Assembly (NCBI GenBank): GCA_002724395.1
Contig: PBOR01000035.1
Coordinates: forward strand, 21,269-85,268
Source: Rhodospirillaceae bacterium
Lineage (GTDB): Bacteria; Pseudomonadota; Alphaproteobacteria; UBA8366
Direction of reading: 5' to 3'
Length of the DNA stretch: 64,000 nucleotides
The notes beneath the pieces were generated by a model, which saw nothing but the letters and a program-made list of their open reading frames with translations, ran no database searches and was not told where the DNA came from. The translations under genes were made by a program, and so were the position numbers. Of the stretch, positions 7,859-18,003 are shown in pieces (positions within the stretch are counted from its first letter, which is position 1; each line of letters begins with the position of its first letter).

Positions 7859-10501
7859 GTGATTAAGGAAATTTTGCGTCAGTGGGATGGTATTTTTGTG
7901 CGGATCGTAAGATTTTGCGCCCGAAGAGCACTTTATGTGATTTTAACAGCAATTGTGCTGTCGACCGGTATCTGTCATTACGTAGTAAATAATGCAAAAA
8001 TAAACTCCGATACCAGTGACATGTTGTCGCCGGCCCTGCAGTTTCGGCAGGATTATATTGATTATAAAAAGGCTATGCCAGCTTTTGGGCCTTCTTTGGT
8101 CATTGTCGTGGAAGCGCCAAATCCCGACCAGGCGGAGGATGCAGCACGTGAATTGGCCGAGCGTCTGCGTAAAACCAAGGATATCAAGGGTCCTATCAAG
8201 TATCTAGCAGCAGATCCGTTCTTTGCGAAAAACGGCCTCTTATATCTCAATCCTCAGGACCTTGAGGAGTTGGCAAATAGGTTGGCCGATGCGCAGCCGT
8301 TGCTTGCAAGCCTCAGCGCAGACCCAAGCCTCCGCGGATTGTTTAATGTACTGACATTAGCATTAAACCAGATGGAGAAAGGCGGCGATGCACCGCCCGG
8401 CTTGCATCGTATTCTTGATCACCTTTCGGTTGTTGCGGAGGCGCGTGCTAAAGGTGGGGCGGATGAGCTCTCATGGAGACGCCTAATTTCCGGCAAAGCG
8501 AGCGACTCTAAGATTGCTCGTGAATTCATCCGCGTGGGTATTGAGTTGGATTTCTCCAGTCTTGGCCCTGCGAAACAATCAATGAAGATCGTTCGCAAAG
8601 TGGCTGAGGTCGCGGCGCTTACACCGGAACATGGCATCCGTGTAAGGATCACCGGTGGTAATGCTATGGCCACGGAGGAATTAGGTAGTGTTACGACTGG
8701 AGCACAAAAAGCCGGCTGGATTTCATTAGTACTTGTTGCGTTAATGCTTTTCATTGGCCTCGGCTCTTCAAGATTGGTGCTTGCAACACTGATTACTCTT
8801 GTCACTGGCCTAATTTGGACTGCTGGTTTTGCAATCGCTGCTGTTGGACATCTAAATCTAATTTCAGTTGCTTTTGCAGTGCTTTTTATTGGTCTTGGTG
8901 TTGATTTTGGAATTCATTTTGTGCTTCGTTTTCGCGAAGAAATTTCAGCGGGTAGAGTACAAGCAGAAGCATTGGATCAAGCTACAAAGGAGCTTGGCGG
9001 AGCATTGACACTTTGTGCAGCCGCTGCCGCGATTGGTTTCTTTTCATTTTTACCCACCAATTATGTAGGGCTTGCGGAACTAGGATTAATTTCTGGGGTG
9101 GGTATGTTTTTGGCACTTGCCGCGAATTTTACGTTGTTACCGGCGTTGTTGACGGTGATGCCGTTTAAGGTGAAACTGCGACAGCCGCTTTTTCGCGTTG
9201 TCATGCCTGATTTCGTCATAAAGCGTTTTGGAAGTGTCCTTGCTGTCGGCGCATTGATAATAGGAGTAGCAAGTACGTTTCTGATACCACAGGCGCGGTT
9301 CGACTTTAATCCTTTGCATTTAAAAGACCCGACAACTGAGTCTGTACAAACTGCAATGGATTTAATGGCGGATCCAAAGGCGTCGCCGGAAACAATTTCG
9401 ATACTAGTTAAAGAAAAAGCTACCGCCGTTAAACTTGCGGAATCTTTGCCGGATTTGCCGGAAGTGAGCAGGGTCGTTTGGCTTAAAAACTTTGTGCCGG
9501 ATCAGCAAAAGGAAAAAGCTGATATGATCCAGAATATCGCTTTTACGATGTTATCGGTTTTTGATACCTCCAATAGGAAAGACCCACCTGGCAAGGCAGA
9601 TATCAAGGTTGCCACTGAAGAATTCCAAAAACGCTTGTTGCAAGTGGTGGAAAATGGGAGTTTGGACACAGTGCTATCGGTGAGTGCACGGCGATTGGCC
9701 GATGCACTTTTACCATTTATTCTCAACACCTCAGATTCAAAGTTGTCGGTTACGGTATTGCAAGATTCGTTTTTGGACCGGTTTGAGGGGCGATTACTGC
9801 GTTTAAAGCAGTCATTGGAAGCTTCACCATTCGGAGAAAATGACATACCGGTAGCGCTTCATGGTCGATATGTTGCACGTGACGGCAGATATCGGGTTGA
9901 GATTTATCCTAGAGAGAATGTAACGAATAATGAAGCGATGCAACGGTTTGTCTCGACTGTGCGAGAGCATATTCCTTCTGTTACCGGGGTTCCCGTAGTT
10001 CTTGTGGAATCCGGCCGCGTTGTTTTAGAGGCTATTGCGCAAGCTTCTCTTACCGCTTTGGCCTTTATTTGCTTACTCTTGCTAGTCATTTTACGAAACA
10101 TTTGGGATGCGTTGCTGGTTTTACTGCCATTAATGCTGGCTGCAACGTGGACGGTGGCTGCATCAGTTATTTTTAATCTACCATTTAACTACGCTAATGT
10201 AATTGTCGTTCCGTTGCTGCTTGGACTTGGTGCTGCTAGTGGCATTCATCTAGTAATGCGCTCACGATTAGGGATGGATGAATCGGCGTTACTGCAAACC
10301 AGTACGCCAAGAGCCGTTGTGTTCAGCGCACTGACAACGATTGGATCGTTTGGAAGTCTTGCGGTTTCTAACCATCGTGGGACTGCCAGTATGGGCGAAC
10401 TACTTATGGTTGCAATTGGCTTTACCTTAATGTCGACTCTTGTCATTTTGCCTGCCTTGATGAGATGGTTAGACCGTCGAGGGCTTCGGCAGGCAAGATA
10501 G
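7859..10501 (+). CDS. hpnN: hopanoid transporter HpnN (RND superfamily)
   Basis: An 880-residue inner-membrane RND/MMPL-type transporter that moves hopanoids towards the outer membrane. It has an N-terminal membrane segment near residues 22-45, a first periplasmic domain to about 275, six helices (FIGLGVDFGIHFVLRFREE near residue 345 is the conserved RND helix), a second periplasmic domain (roughly 480-720), and a second helix bundle with VPLLLGLGAASGIHLVMR. The GTG start at 7859 is supported by a ttcagga ribosome site 8 bases upstream. The fold contains two similar halves, as is usual. It is divergent from hpnM and immediately followed by hpnA. Confidence 0.95.
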   Translation: MIKEILRQWDGIFVRIVRFCARRALYVILTAIVLSTGICHYVVNNAKINSDTSDMLSPALQFRQDYIDYKKAMPAFGPSLVIVVEAPNPDQAEDAARELAERLRKTKDIKGPIKYLAADPFFAKNGLLYLNPQDLEELANRLADAQPLLASLSADPSLRGLFNVLTLALNQMEKGGDAPPGLHRILDHLSVVAEARAKGGADELSWRRLISGKASDSKIAREFIRVGIELDFSSLGPAKQSMKIVRKVAEVAALTPEHGIRVRITGGNAMATEELGSVTTGAQKAGWISLVLVALMLFIGLGSSRLVLATLITLVTGLIWTAGFAIAAVGHLNLISVAFAVLFIGLGVDFGIHFVLRFREEISAGRVQAEALDQATKELGGALTLCAAAAAIGFFSFLPTNYVGLAELGLISGVGMFLALAANFTLLPALLTVMPFKVKLRQPLFRVVMPDFVIKRFGSVLAVGALIIGVASTFLIPQARFDFNPLHLKDPTTESVQTAMDLMADPKASPETISILVKEKATAVKLAESLPDLPEVSRVVWLKNFVPDQQKEKADMIQNIAFTMLSVFDTSNRKDPPGKADIKVATEEFQKRLLQVVENGSLDTVLSVSARRLADALLPFILNTSDSKLSVTVLQDSFLDRFEGRLLRLKQSLEASPFGENDIPVALHGRYVARDGRYRVEIYPRENVTNNEAMQRFVSTVREHIPSVTGVPVVLVESGRVVLEAIAQASLTALAFICLLLLVILRNIWDALLVLLPLMLAATWTVAASVIFNLPFNYANVIVVPLLLGLGAASGIHLVMRSRLGMDESALLQTSTPRAVVFSALTTIGSFGSLAVSNHRGTASMGELLMVAIGFTLMSTLVILPALMRWLDRRGLRQAR

Positions 10502-10509
10502 TAATTATT

Positions 10510-11505
10510 ATGACGGTATTTTTGACAGGCGCGACTGGTTTTGTCGGCTCAGCAGTATTACGACAATTATTGTTGGCGGGACATGAAGTGCGTGTGCTCG
10601 CACGCAAGGGTGGCGATCGCCGAAACATTGAAGGGGTTCCCTGCGAGGTTATCGAGGGAGACTTAAGCGACACCAATACCTATAAGGCGGCTCTTAAGGG
10701 CTGTAGTGGCCTTTTCCATGTTGCTGCGGATTATCGTATATGGGCTCCAGATGCGTCAGCTATGAATCGGATCAATGTAGATGGAACACGCGCTCTCCTG
10801 CGGCTGTCAGCAGAATCCGGCATAGAACGAATTGTTTATACCAGTAGCGTTGCAACTTTAGGTTTGAATAAGGATGGGACGCCATCGAATGAAAGCACGC
10901 CGTGCAGTTACACCGATATGATCGGTGTCTATAAGCGATCAAAGTTCTTAGCCGAAGCTGAAGTTCAGCGTTTAGTGACTGAAGAGAGTATTCCCGTAGT
11001 AATCGTCAATCCATCAGCGCCCATTGGTCCTCGAGATATCAAACCGACGCCAACCGGGCGGATTGTACTTGATGCTGCTAGGGGGAAAATGCCGGCGTAT
11101 GTAGATACAGGCTTAAACTTCGTCCATGTGGAAGACGTAGCAGATGGTCATATCTTGGCCTATAAAAACGGTGAAGTAGGTCAGCGGTACATTTTAGGCG
11201 GAGAGAATTATACGTTATTACAGATACTTACTGAAATTTGTGGGTTTGTTGATAGAAAGCCGCCATCTATAAAATTGCCACAAAATGTACTGTTACCGAT
11301 TGCTTATCTCCTGGAGTCGGCATCGCGTCTTACTGGGAATTGGGAGCCTTTCGTCACAGTTGATGGCGTGAAAATGTCCAAGAAGCTGATGTACTTTTCC
11401 TCTGATAAGGCTAAAAAGACACTTGGCTATAAAACGCGAGCGATACAAATAGCGGTAGCAGACGCTCTAGAGTGGTACCGCAAGAATGGCTACTTGCAGC
11501 CTTAG
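10510..11505 (+). CDS. hpnA: hopanoid-associated sugar epimerase HpnA
   Basis: NAD(P)-dependent extended short-chain dehydrogenase of 331 residues. The N-terminal LTGATGFVGSAVL is the Rossmann dinucleotide site, FHVAADYRIWAPD matches the HpnA-specific segment, and the catalytic YKRSK (YxxxK) is near residue 140. I chose the ATG at 10510 (9 bp after the hpnN stop) so that the Rossmann motif is at the N-terminus. An earlier ATG at 10465 within hpnN would add 15 residues with no family match. HpnA is regularly found in hopanoid loci and is proposed to act on the ribosyl-derived side chain; its exact reaction is not established. Confidence 0.92.
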   Translation: MTVFLTGATGFVGSAVLRQLLLAGHEVRVLARKGGDRRNIEGVPCEVIEGDLSDTNTYKAALKGCSGLFHVAADYRIWAPDASAMNRINVDGTRALLRLSAESGIERIVYTSSVATLGLNKDGTPSNESTPCSYTDMIGVYKRSKFLAEAEVQRLVTEESIPVVIVNPSAPIGPRDIKPTPTGRIVLDAARGKMPAYVDTGLNFVHVEDVADGHILAYKNGEVGQRYILGGENYTLLQILTEICGFVDRKPPSIKLPQNVLLPIAYLLESASRLTGNWEPFVTVDGVKMSKKLMYFSSDKAKKTLGYKTRAIQIAVADALEWYRKNGYLQP

Positions 11506-11676
11506 AAATTCTCTCCTTTTCCTTATTTAGGTTTACTTGCTACGGTTGATGCGGCGATTTATCGGTACAGGTCATTAGGGGCAAATTGTTTACTTGCTGC
11601 ATGGTGACTGGTATTAACACTGTTATACCGAAACGGTTCTAGAACGGGCCGAATAACTTATTTGAGGTGAATTCCC

Positions 11677-12609
11677 ATGCGCGTGATTTTGTCTAAACCC
11701 AGAGGGTTTTGCGCAGGCGTCGTTCGTGCGATTGATATCGTTGAGTTGGCGCTTAAGAAATATGGGCCACCGGTCTATGTTCGTCATGAAATTGTTCATA
11801 ACAAGCGGGTGGTTGAAGACCTCAAGGCAAAGGGTGCAGTTTTTGTCGAAGAATTAGATGAAGTACCAGAGGGTGCGCACACAGTTTTCAGCGCTCACGG
11901 TGTTTCCCAGAAAGTTGCCGATGTTGCAGAGAGTAGGAATTTGCCTGTCATTGATGCAACTTGCCCACTTGTTGCAAAAGTTCACAAAGAAGGGCAACGA
12001 TATTCGGCGGATAATTTCGATATCATTCTAATAGGTCATGAGGGACATCCTGAAGTTGTAGGCACTATGGGGCGGATACCTGGTCAGGTGTATCTCGTCT
12101 CCAGTGTAGATGATGTCGCCAAGCTTACAGTAAATGATCCGGCAAAGCTCGCTTATGTAACCCAAACTACTTTAAGTGTTGATGATACGCGTGATGTTAT
12201 TGAAGCACTAAAATCACGCTTTCCTGAGGTGGTTGGTCCAGATGTTAAAGATATTTGCTATGCGACCCAGAACCGGCAAACAGCTGTTCGAGATCTCGTC
12301 GGTCAGGTTGATGTGTTATTAGTGGTAGGAGCACAAAATAGTTCTAACTCTAACCGGCTGCGCGATCTTGGTGCGGAACTGGATGTGCCGAGTTACTTGA
12401 TTGAAGATGCGACGGCGCTCGATAAATCCTGGCTCGATGGGGTAGATGCAGTTGGGATTTCTGCAGGTGCTTCAGCACCGGAAGCCTTGGTCCAAGAGCT
12501 TATTGAGCGGTTGAGTGAGATTGCGGAAATTGAGGTTGAAGAGTTCGATGGCATTAATGAAAACGTACAATTTAAGTTGCCGAACGAACTTCGAGATGTA
12601 GCTGCTTAG
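11677..12609 (+). CDS. ispH: 4-hydroxy-3-methylbut-2-enyl diphosphate reductase IspH
   Basis: Last enzyme of the MEP pathway, a [4Fe-4S] protein producing IPP and DMAPP. All three cluster cysteines are present: Cys12 (RGFCAG), Cys96 (DATCPLV) and Cys194 (DICYATQ). So are the substrate histidines in VRHEIVHN and FSAHGVS and the catalytic Glu in GHEGHPEV, about residue 122. Length (310) and start are standard, with a gaggtg ribosome site before the ATG. It lies between hpnA and hpnH on the same strand, one of three MEP genes embedded in this hopanoid locus. Confidence 0.97.
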   Translation: MRVILSKPRGFCAGVVRAIDIVELALKKYGPPVYVRHEIVHNKRVVEDLKAKGAVFVEELDEVPEGAHTVFSAHGVSQKVADVAESRNLPVIDATCPLVAKVHKEGQRYSADNFDIILIGHEGHPEVVGTMGRIPGQVYLVSSVDDVAKLTVNDPAKLAYVTQTTLSVDDTRDVIEALKSRFPEVVGPDVKDICYATQNRQTAVRDLVGQVDVLLVVGAQNSSNSNRLRDLGAELDVPSYLIEDATALDKSWLDGVDAVGISAGASAPEALVQELIERLSEIAEIEVEEFDGINENVQFKLPNELRDVAA

Positions 12610-12629
12610 GTGATATTAAGAAATAAGAG

Positions 12630-12654
12630 GGCGTCCTGAGTTTTTGATGACGCC
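12630..12654. terminator. inverted repeat between ispH and hpnH (weak terminator or attenuator)
   Basis: GGCGTC (12630-12635) and GACGCC (12649-12654) can pair around a 13-base T-rich loop. No clear T-run follows on the plus strand, so a full intrinsic terminator is not supported. It could be a weak attenuator or an RNA-stability element between ispH and hpnH. Confidence 0.25.
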
Positions 12655-12690
12655 TATTTAGAATTCGATTTTGGGGAAGTTGAGGCAGAA

Positions 12691-13887
12691 ATGGCCGTAC
12701 CTATCATTCAACAGTATCGTGTTGCGACATATATTATTAAGCAACGCTTTCTTCGAAATCATAAATACCCACTGGTATTGATGCTAGAGCCCTTATTCCG
12801 GTGCAATTTAGCGTGTCCTGGATGCGGTAAAATCGACTATCCCAACCCGATTTTAAATCAAAGACTTTCATATGAAGATTGTATGAAGGCGGTAGATGAG
12901 TGTGGTGCGCCGATGGTATCGATTCCTGGTGGCGAGCCTCTGCTGCACAAGGAGATGAAAGAGATTGTTGAAGGCATCATCGAGCGCAAGAAATTTGTCT
13001 ATCTCTGCACCAATGCACTTCTTCTTGAGAAGAAGATGGATCAATTTACGCCGTCTAAATATTTAACTTTTTCTATTCATTTAGATGGGTTGGAGGAGCA
13101 CCATGATCGTGCGGTAAATCAAGATGGTGTATTTCAGCGTGCGGTTAAAGCGATTAAGGAAGCAAAGCGGAGAGGCTTTCGGGTAAACGTTAATTGTACG
13201 CTTTTTGATCAAATGAATGCGCAAGAAGCATCCGAGTTCTTTGATTTTGCAACGGATGAATTGGGCGTTGATGCGATCACGATGTCGCCAGGCTACGAAT
13301 ATGAGCGTGCCCCTGATCAACACCATTTTTTGTCGCGTAAGAAAACGAAGAACTTGTTCCGTGACATTTTCCGCATTGGTAAGGAAAAAGGTCGTAAGTG
13401 GCCATTCAGTGCATCTTCTTTGTTTTTGAACTTTTTAGCTGGCAACGAAGATTACAAATGCACCCCCTGGGGGATGTCGACGCGCAATGTCTTCGGTTGG
13501 CAGCGACCCTGTTACCTCCTTGGTGAGGGGTATGCTGAAACTTTCAAAGAATTGATTGAAGACACCGAATGGGAAAAATATGGTACGGGTAACTATGAAA
13601 AATGCGCAAATTGTATGGTACATTGCGGTTATGAGGCTACGGCTGTTAATGATACATTTTCCAACCCCCTTAAGGCGCTAAGGGTTGCTATGCGCGCCAT
13701 AAAAACTGACGGTGAAATGGCTCCTGAAATAGACCTTACAAATCAGCGTCCTGCAGATTATGTCCATGATACACTAGTAGATGGATTCATGTCACGATTA
13801 GAATCTGAAGATTCTAAACATGGCGGCAGTTTTAAAAGTAGCAAGAAAAATAAGGTGGCGACTGAAACGAACGTTCAGGCTGCTTAG
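12691..13887 (+). CDS. hpnH: adenosyl-hopene transferase HpnH (radical SAM)
   Basis: Radical SAM enzyme that adds the 5'-deoxyadenosyl group to diploptene, the first step of the extended hopanoid side chain. The cluster motif is RCNLACPGC with Cys38, Cys42 and Cys45. SIPGGEPLLH near residue 90 is the SAM-binding GGE motif. The C-terminal SPASM-like cysteines (YEKCANCMVHCGYE) also fit HpnH. Length is 398. A tttggggaag ribosome region precedes the ATG. It follows ispH by 81 bp, with a short inverted repeat between them. Its 3' end overlaps the convergent hpnG by 4 bp; hpnG catalyses the next step. Confidence 0.96.
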   Translation: MAVPIIQQYRVATYIIKQRFLRNHKYPLVLMLEPLFRCNLACPGCGKIDYPNPILNQRLSYEDCMKAVDECGAPMVSIPGGEPLLHKEMKEIVEGIIERKKFVYLCTNALLLEKKMDQFTPSKYLTFSIHLDGLEEHHDRAVNQDGVFQRAVKAIKEAKRRGFRVNVNCTLFDQMNAQEASEFFDFATDELGVDAITMSPGYEYERAPDQHHFLSRKKTKNLFRDIFRIGKEKGRKWPFSASSLFLNFLAGNEDYKCTPWGMSTRNVFGWQRPCYLLGEGYAETFKELIEDTEWEKYGTGNYEKCANCMVHCGYEATAVNDTFSNPLKALRVAMRAIKTDGEMAPEIDLTNQRPADYVHDTLVDGFMSRLESEDSKHGGSFKSSKKNKVATETNVQAA

Positions 13888-14588
13888 TCAACGAACTTTG
13901 TTCTGCAAAGTACTTCTATTGCTGTCCTCGGGATAGTTTTTAGAGAATTTATCGCGGCTTTGCTATCTCGTACGAGTTGGAACAATGCTGGAATTTGTGT
14001 TGGATTAGATATCAGCTGCCGAATTACCTGAAATGGCAGTATGCTGCCAGTATTACTTAAACCTGCCAACGCGGCCTTTGGAATGGCATCTTTTGCTGTG
14101 TCAGCGACAACTCGTATCAAAATAAAAGGTAGGCCTCTTTCTTTTGCGAATTTGCCAATAATATGACTTTCCATATCAACCGCATGCGCTTTGTACTCTT
14201 GGAAAAGCATCTCTTTTTCCGTCACATTGGTTATCGCAGTATCAACTCCCATCTGGAGCGTAGTAGGAGGTTTAGAGGATAGTGCTGCGGCCAAATGGGC
14301 TTGCCATTTTGAATCAGTTTCTATCAATTGATTTTGGTCGCTAATGACGGCTGAGGGTACGAGGATCGTTCCGGCCGCCAGTGCTGGATCAAGCCCACCT
14401 GCGAAACCAATACTGGCAATTCCACTTATAAACCGTTTCTCAATATGCTCGCAGGCAATAGCAGCTCTCTCAGGACCGGGGCCGGCACACTGAATGTAAG
14501 GACGTTGATCGGCCGGCAAGTATCTGGTCAGTGCGTCGAGACATTGTGCCTCCCTCTGCATGCCAGTGATGAAAGCGACTGGTTTCAA
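13884..14588 (-). CDS. hpnG: adenosylhopane nucleosidase HpnG
   Basis: Nucleoside-phosphorylase-fold enzyme of 234 residues that releases adenine from adenosylhopane to give ribosylhopane. Visible features are SIGFAGGLDPALAAGTILVP (family glycine-rich loop) and HAVDMESHIIGKFA with the conserved MES ribose-binding motif near residue 140, then LIRVVADTA. The start is TTG at 14588, and its TTGA shares 4 bases with the TGA stop of shc, indicating translational coupling. Order and strand (shc then hpnG) are as in many alphaproteobacterial hopanoid operons. Confidence 0.92.
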   Translation of the reverse strand: MKPVAFITGMQREAQCLDALTRYLPADQRPYIQCAGPGPERAAIACEHIEKRFISGIASIGFAGGLDPALAAGTILVPSAVISDQNQLIETDSKWQAHLAAALSSKPPTTLQMGVDTAITNVTEKEMLFQEYKAHAVDMESHIIGKFAKERGLPFILIRVVADTAKDAIPKAALAGLSNTGSILPFQVIRQLISNPTQIPALFQLVRDSKAAINSLKTIPRTAIEVLCRTKFVD

Positions 14589-16577
14589 ATGCCGTAAGGT
14601 GTTGTTTTACTATTAGAATCGCGAAGATTCCTATAGCGACTGAGGGCCCAGATCGGGAAGAACACGCTGTAACCATGATAGCGGAGGTAAAAGACCTTTG
14701 GAAAGCCGACCGCGTTATAATACTCTTCATCCCACTTAGGACCTGTGCGCGGTGCCTTAATTAAATATTCAACACCACGCTTAACTGAATCATCGTCCAC
14801 ATCACCTGTGGCCATTAGCCCAAGTAGCGCCCATGATGTTTGAGAAGGTGTGCTCGCCTTGCAGAAATCTTTTTGATTATCCCAGTAGCTTGCGCCGTCT
14901 TCGCCCCAACCACCATCAAAGCGTTGCCGAGATTTCAGCCATTCGACCGCTTTACGAATATAAGGTGCCTGCATATCTTCGCCGACAGCGTTTAATGCAG
15001 AAAGTGCTGACCAGGTTCCGTACACATAATTAGTCCCCCAGCGGTCAAACCAAGAGCCGTTGTCTTCTTTGCTCGCTTTTTATAAATTCTACGCCCCGGC
15101 GAATGGGTTCACTTTCGAGCCGATAGCCTAACTGAGCTAGCATTCCAATACATCGCGCTGAAACATCTACGGTTGGCGGGTCGAGTAAAGCACCATGATC
15201 CGCAAACGGAATATGGTTTAGAGAATAATGCGTATTGTCTGCATCGAATGAACCCCAACCACCATTCTTACTCTGCATGCCAATGATCCATTCAGCGGCA
15301 CGTTCTAGACATTCCTTAAACTCTGGGTTCTTCGCACGTTCGATTGACATGGCAGCAACTGCTGAGTCATCAACATCAGGGTAGTGGTTATTCCAAAATT
15401 GAAATGCCCAGCCACCGGGTCGCAGGTCTGGGCGGCTATCAGCCCAATCGCCAGCTACATCGAGGACCTGCCGATCTTTAAGCCATCTCAAAGAAGTATG
15501 CGCTGCACTAGTACATTTATTATCTCCGACTTCCAGCAATGCTTGCGCCGCTAGAGCTGTATCCCAGATAGGGGATAGGCATGGCTGGCAATATGCTTTG
15601 TTATCTTCAATGACCAATAATTTTTCAATTGCTGCCTTTGCAATAATAAAATCTTCATCGTCTTTAGGATATTTAAGAGTATGGAAAGCCATCACTGTAT
15701 TGGCCATGGCTGGAAAAATACCACCTAGTCCATCCTCACCATTTAGACGTTCTGAGATAAAGGCGAGTGCCTTCTTTATGGCTCTCGATCGTAGTCGTCG
15801 AGGCATAAAAGGTTCGATTAGTCGCAAGACTTTGTCAAAAAATAGGAAAAACTCACCGGCCCAGGTTCCCGTGGAATTCATGAGGTAGTGCTTCTCGTTT
15901 TCCGGAGGCGTTTCAAATAATTCCCCAATATTGATATTGCCTGAATTAACGGCCTTCGGTTTCAAGGTCATCAAAATTAGCAATGGTACTATGACTGTGC
16001 GTGACCAATAGGAGATTTTTGAAAGGTGAAAAAAGAACCATTTTGGCAGATGCATTACTTCGATTGGCATTACAGGTACTGCGCGCCAAGGGACCTGACC
16101 GAAAAGCGCAAGGGTTATACGGGTAAAGACATTACATTTGGCGGCGCCGCCAGCAGCTAAAATAGCCGTTCTTGCTTTTTTCATATGGGGCGTATTTATA
16201 TCATCACCCGCTAATTTTAGAGCAAAATAAGCTTTCACACTGGCACTTAGATTAAAATCCCCATCATGGAAAAGAGGCCATCCACCATGCTCGGCCTGAC
16301 ATTCTCGCAGGTAAACTGCAATTTTTTGTTCGAGTGTCGAATCGACCTCATCGATAAAGTGCTTGAGCAAGATATACTCGGATGGGATCGTCGCATCGGC
16401 TTCAAGTTCGAATACCCAATGACCATCCATATTTTGCATCTCGCGCAGGCCGCGCGAAGACTCCTCGATCACAGCATTTAGCCGTTTATCGAAAACTTCC
16501 TCTTTAGCTTCCTCTTTCGTTTTAGCTTGGTCTTCTAAGAGAACGCCCGCGGGCACAGCGTCAGAAAATAAAGTCAT
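14585..16577 (-). CDS. shc: squalene-hopene cyclase (reading frame broken by one base)
   Basis: Class II triterpene cyclase converting squalene to hopene. The first frame (16577 to 15045) ends after 510 codons. A second frame, continuing as EDNGSWFDRWGTNYVYGTW, runs to 14585. The two fit exactly if one A is removed from the AAA at 15068-15070 (TTT on the plus strand), just after Gln503; the joined product is about 663 residues, the normal length. The catalytic DVDD is at residues 401-404, and QW repeats such as GGWGSFDADN are intact. The rest is undamaged, so this is either an indel error in the assembly or a very recent mutation; programmed +1 shifting at the AGA-AGA pair there is less likely. 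It lies downstream of hpnE and overlaps hpnG. Confidence 0.93.
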
Positions 16578-16731
16578 GAAGCCTAGTTAACTAAATTGTT
16601 GCAAGTGCGAAAAAAAATATGCGCCTTTATTTGATATTGGGCCATAGAATGTCAAGGATTACTGGGTCATTAAGCCATAATTGTTACGGTTTGTAACCCC
16701 GTGCTCACACCTATGTGGTTATGGGATGGTA

Positions 16732-17997
16732 TTAGCAAAATTCTCTCAAAACCGCCTTTGCAGCCGATTTTCCGGACCTAATAGCTCCTTCAATGGTCGC
16801 GGGTAACCCTGTGTTTGTCCAATCCCCGGCTAATTTGAGGTTCTTTATAGCGGTGTCTGTGTTTGCGCGTAGCTGCAACGATTGAGGCGTTTGCGCAAAA
16901 GTAGCCCGTTTTTCTTTTACGACTCGGACTAATTTGGGTAATGATTCGTTAAGTTTTAGTGCTTTAGAAATATCTAACCAAGTTAGTGCGGAAATCTCTG
17001 ATGCGGGTTTTTCGGCTAGTTCTTTCGCGGCACTCACGGTAACTGAGATAACATCACCTCTAATAAAAAGCCATTCTGCGGTTCCACCTACGATACCCAT
17101 AAATTTTGTAGTTCCTATTGAAGTTGGGGGGGTGCCGAGACGGAAATGCACATTGACAATCGGATAATGTAATCGTGGCGGGGATATGTCCTTAAAGATA
17201 TCTCCTAGCACCGGTGCTGGAAGCGCAAAAATTACGGAGTCATTGTTTCCTAGTTCTACAATCCCATCACTGAAATTTAGAACTGATAAGGTGAATCCAT
17301 CTTGAGATTTGAGAATGCCTCGCAGACGAGCACCAAATCGAATTTTTGCGCCCGCATTCTCTAAATAAGTAAGCGCTGGGTCAACGAAGCTGTCTGATAG
17401 ACCCTTTTTGGCAATCATTGGGCGGGAATATTTACCACCACGCCCAAATGTTTCTAATAGAACCGGCCACAATAATTGTGCTGCACCTTCATTGGCAGGG
17501 GTGTTTAATACGGAGACGGCTAGTGGTTCCCAATAACGTTCAAAGAGTGAATCATGTGGATCAAATACGTCGGTCACAAGTGTATCTGGGGTCGCTTTAG
17601 CGAGTTTTATTGCTTTCAGGTAGTCTATGGCATTACTGCCCGGAACACGGTGCTTATTAGAGAAAATCCACCAGGGGAACCGACCTAAATTAGGCTTTAC
17701 ACACCACCGTTCTGATGTGGTTACGTCGAAAAAATGGAAGGCTGGTTCTCGAGGCCCGACCAAACTATTTTCCGCTCCGATAATCCGCAGATAATCCATT
17801 ACAGCCGTATTGCCACTCAACAATAAGTGGTTGCCATTATCGATCATACAGTCAAGGGTTGTATCGTGATAGGAACGGCATCGTCCGCCAGCATGTGTCG
17901 ATGATTCATAAAGAAATATTCGATGCCCAACGTGAGCCAACGATACTGCTGCAGAAAGGCCAGCTATACCCGCACCTACAATGTGAATAGTTGCCAT
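16732..17997 (-). CDS. hpnE: hydroxysqualene dehydroxylase HpnE (FAD-dependent)
   Basis: Flavoprotein of the phytoene desaturase/amine oxidase family (421 residues) that reduces hydroxysqualene to squalene. The N-terminal IHIVGAGIAGLSAAVSLA is the FAD-binding GxGxxG site, and ESSTHAGGRCRSY the second conserved stretch of this family. The C-terminal LAGDWTNTGLPATIEGAIRSG is the FAD-binding GDW motif typical of HpnE. It is followed by shc (154 bp) and preceded 6 bp upstream by hpnD, making an hpnD-hpnE-shc-hpnG run on the minus strand. Confidence 0.95.
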   Translation of the reverse strand: MATIHIVGAGIAGLSAAVSLAHVGHRIFLYESSTHAGGRCRSYHDTTLDCMIDNGNHLLLSGNTAVMDYLRIIGAENSLVGPREPAFHFFDVTTSERWCVKPNLGRFPWWIFSNKHRVPGSNAIDYLKAIKLAKATPDTLVTDVFDPHDSLFERYWEPLAVSVLNTPANEGAAQLLWPVLLETFGRGGKYSRPMIAKKGLSDSFVDPALTYLENAGAKIRFGARLRGILKSQDGFTLSVLNFSDGIVELGNNDSVIFALPAPVLGDIFKDISPPRLHYPIVNVHFRLGTPPTSIGTTKFMGIVGGTAEWLFIRGDVISVTVSAAKELAEKPASEISALTWLDISKALKLNESLPKLVRVVKEKRATFAQTPQSLQLRANTDTAIKNLKLAGDWTNTGLPATIEGAIRSGKSAAKAVLREFC

Positions 17998-18003
17998 CTT
18001 GGA

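Noticed and set aside
14585..15025. Treating the C-terminal part of squalene-hopene cyclase as a separate gene.
   Set aside because: It begins inside a conserved cyclase motif and continues the upstream frame after a one-base correction.
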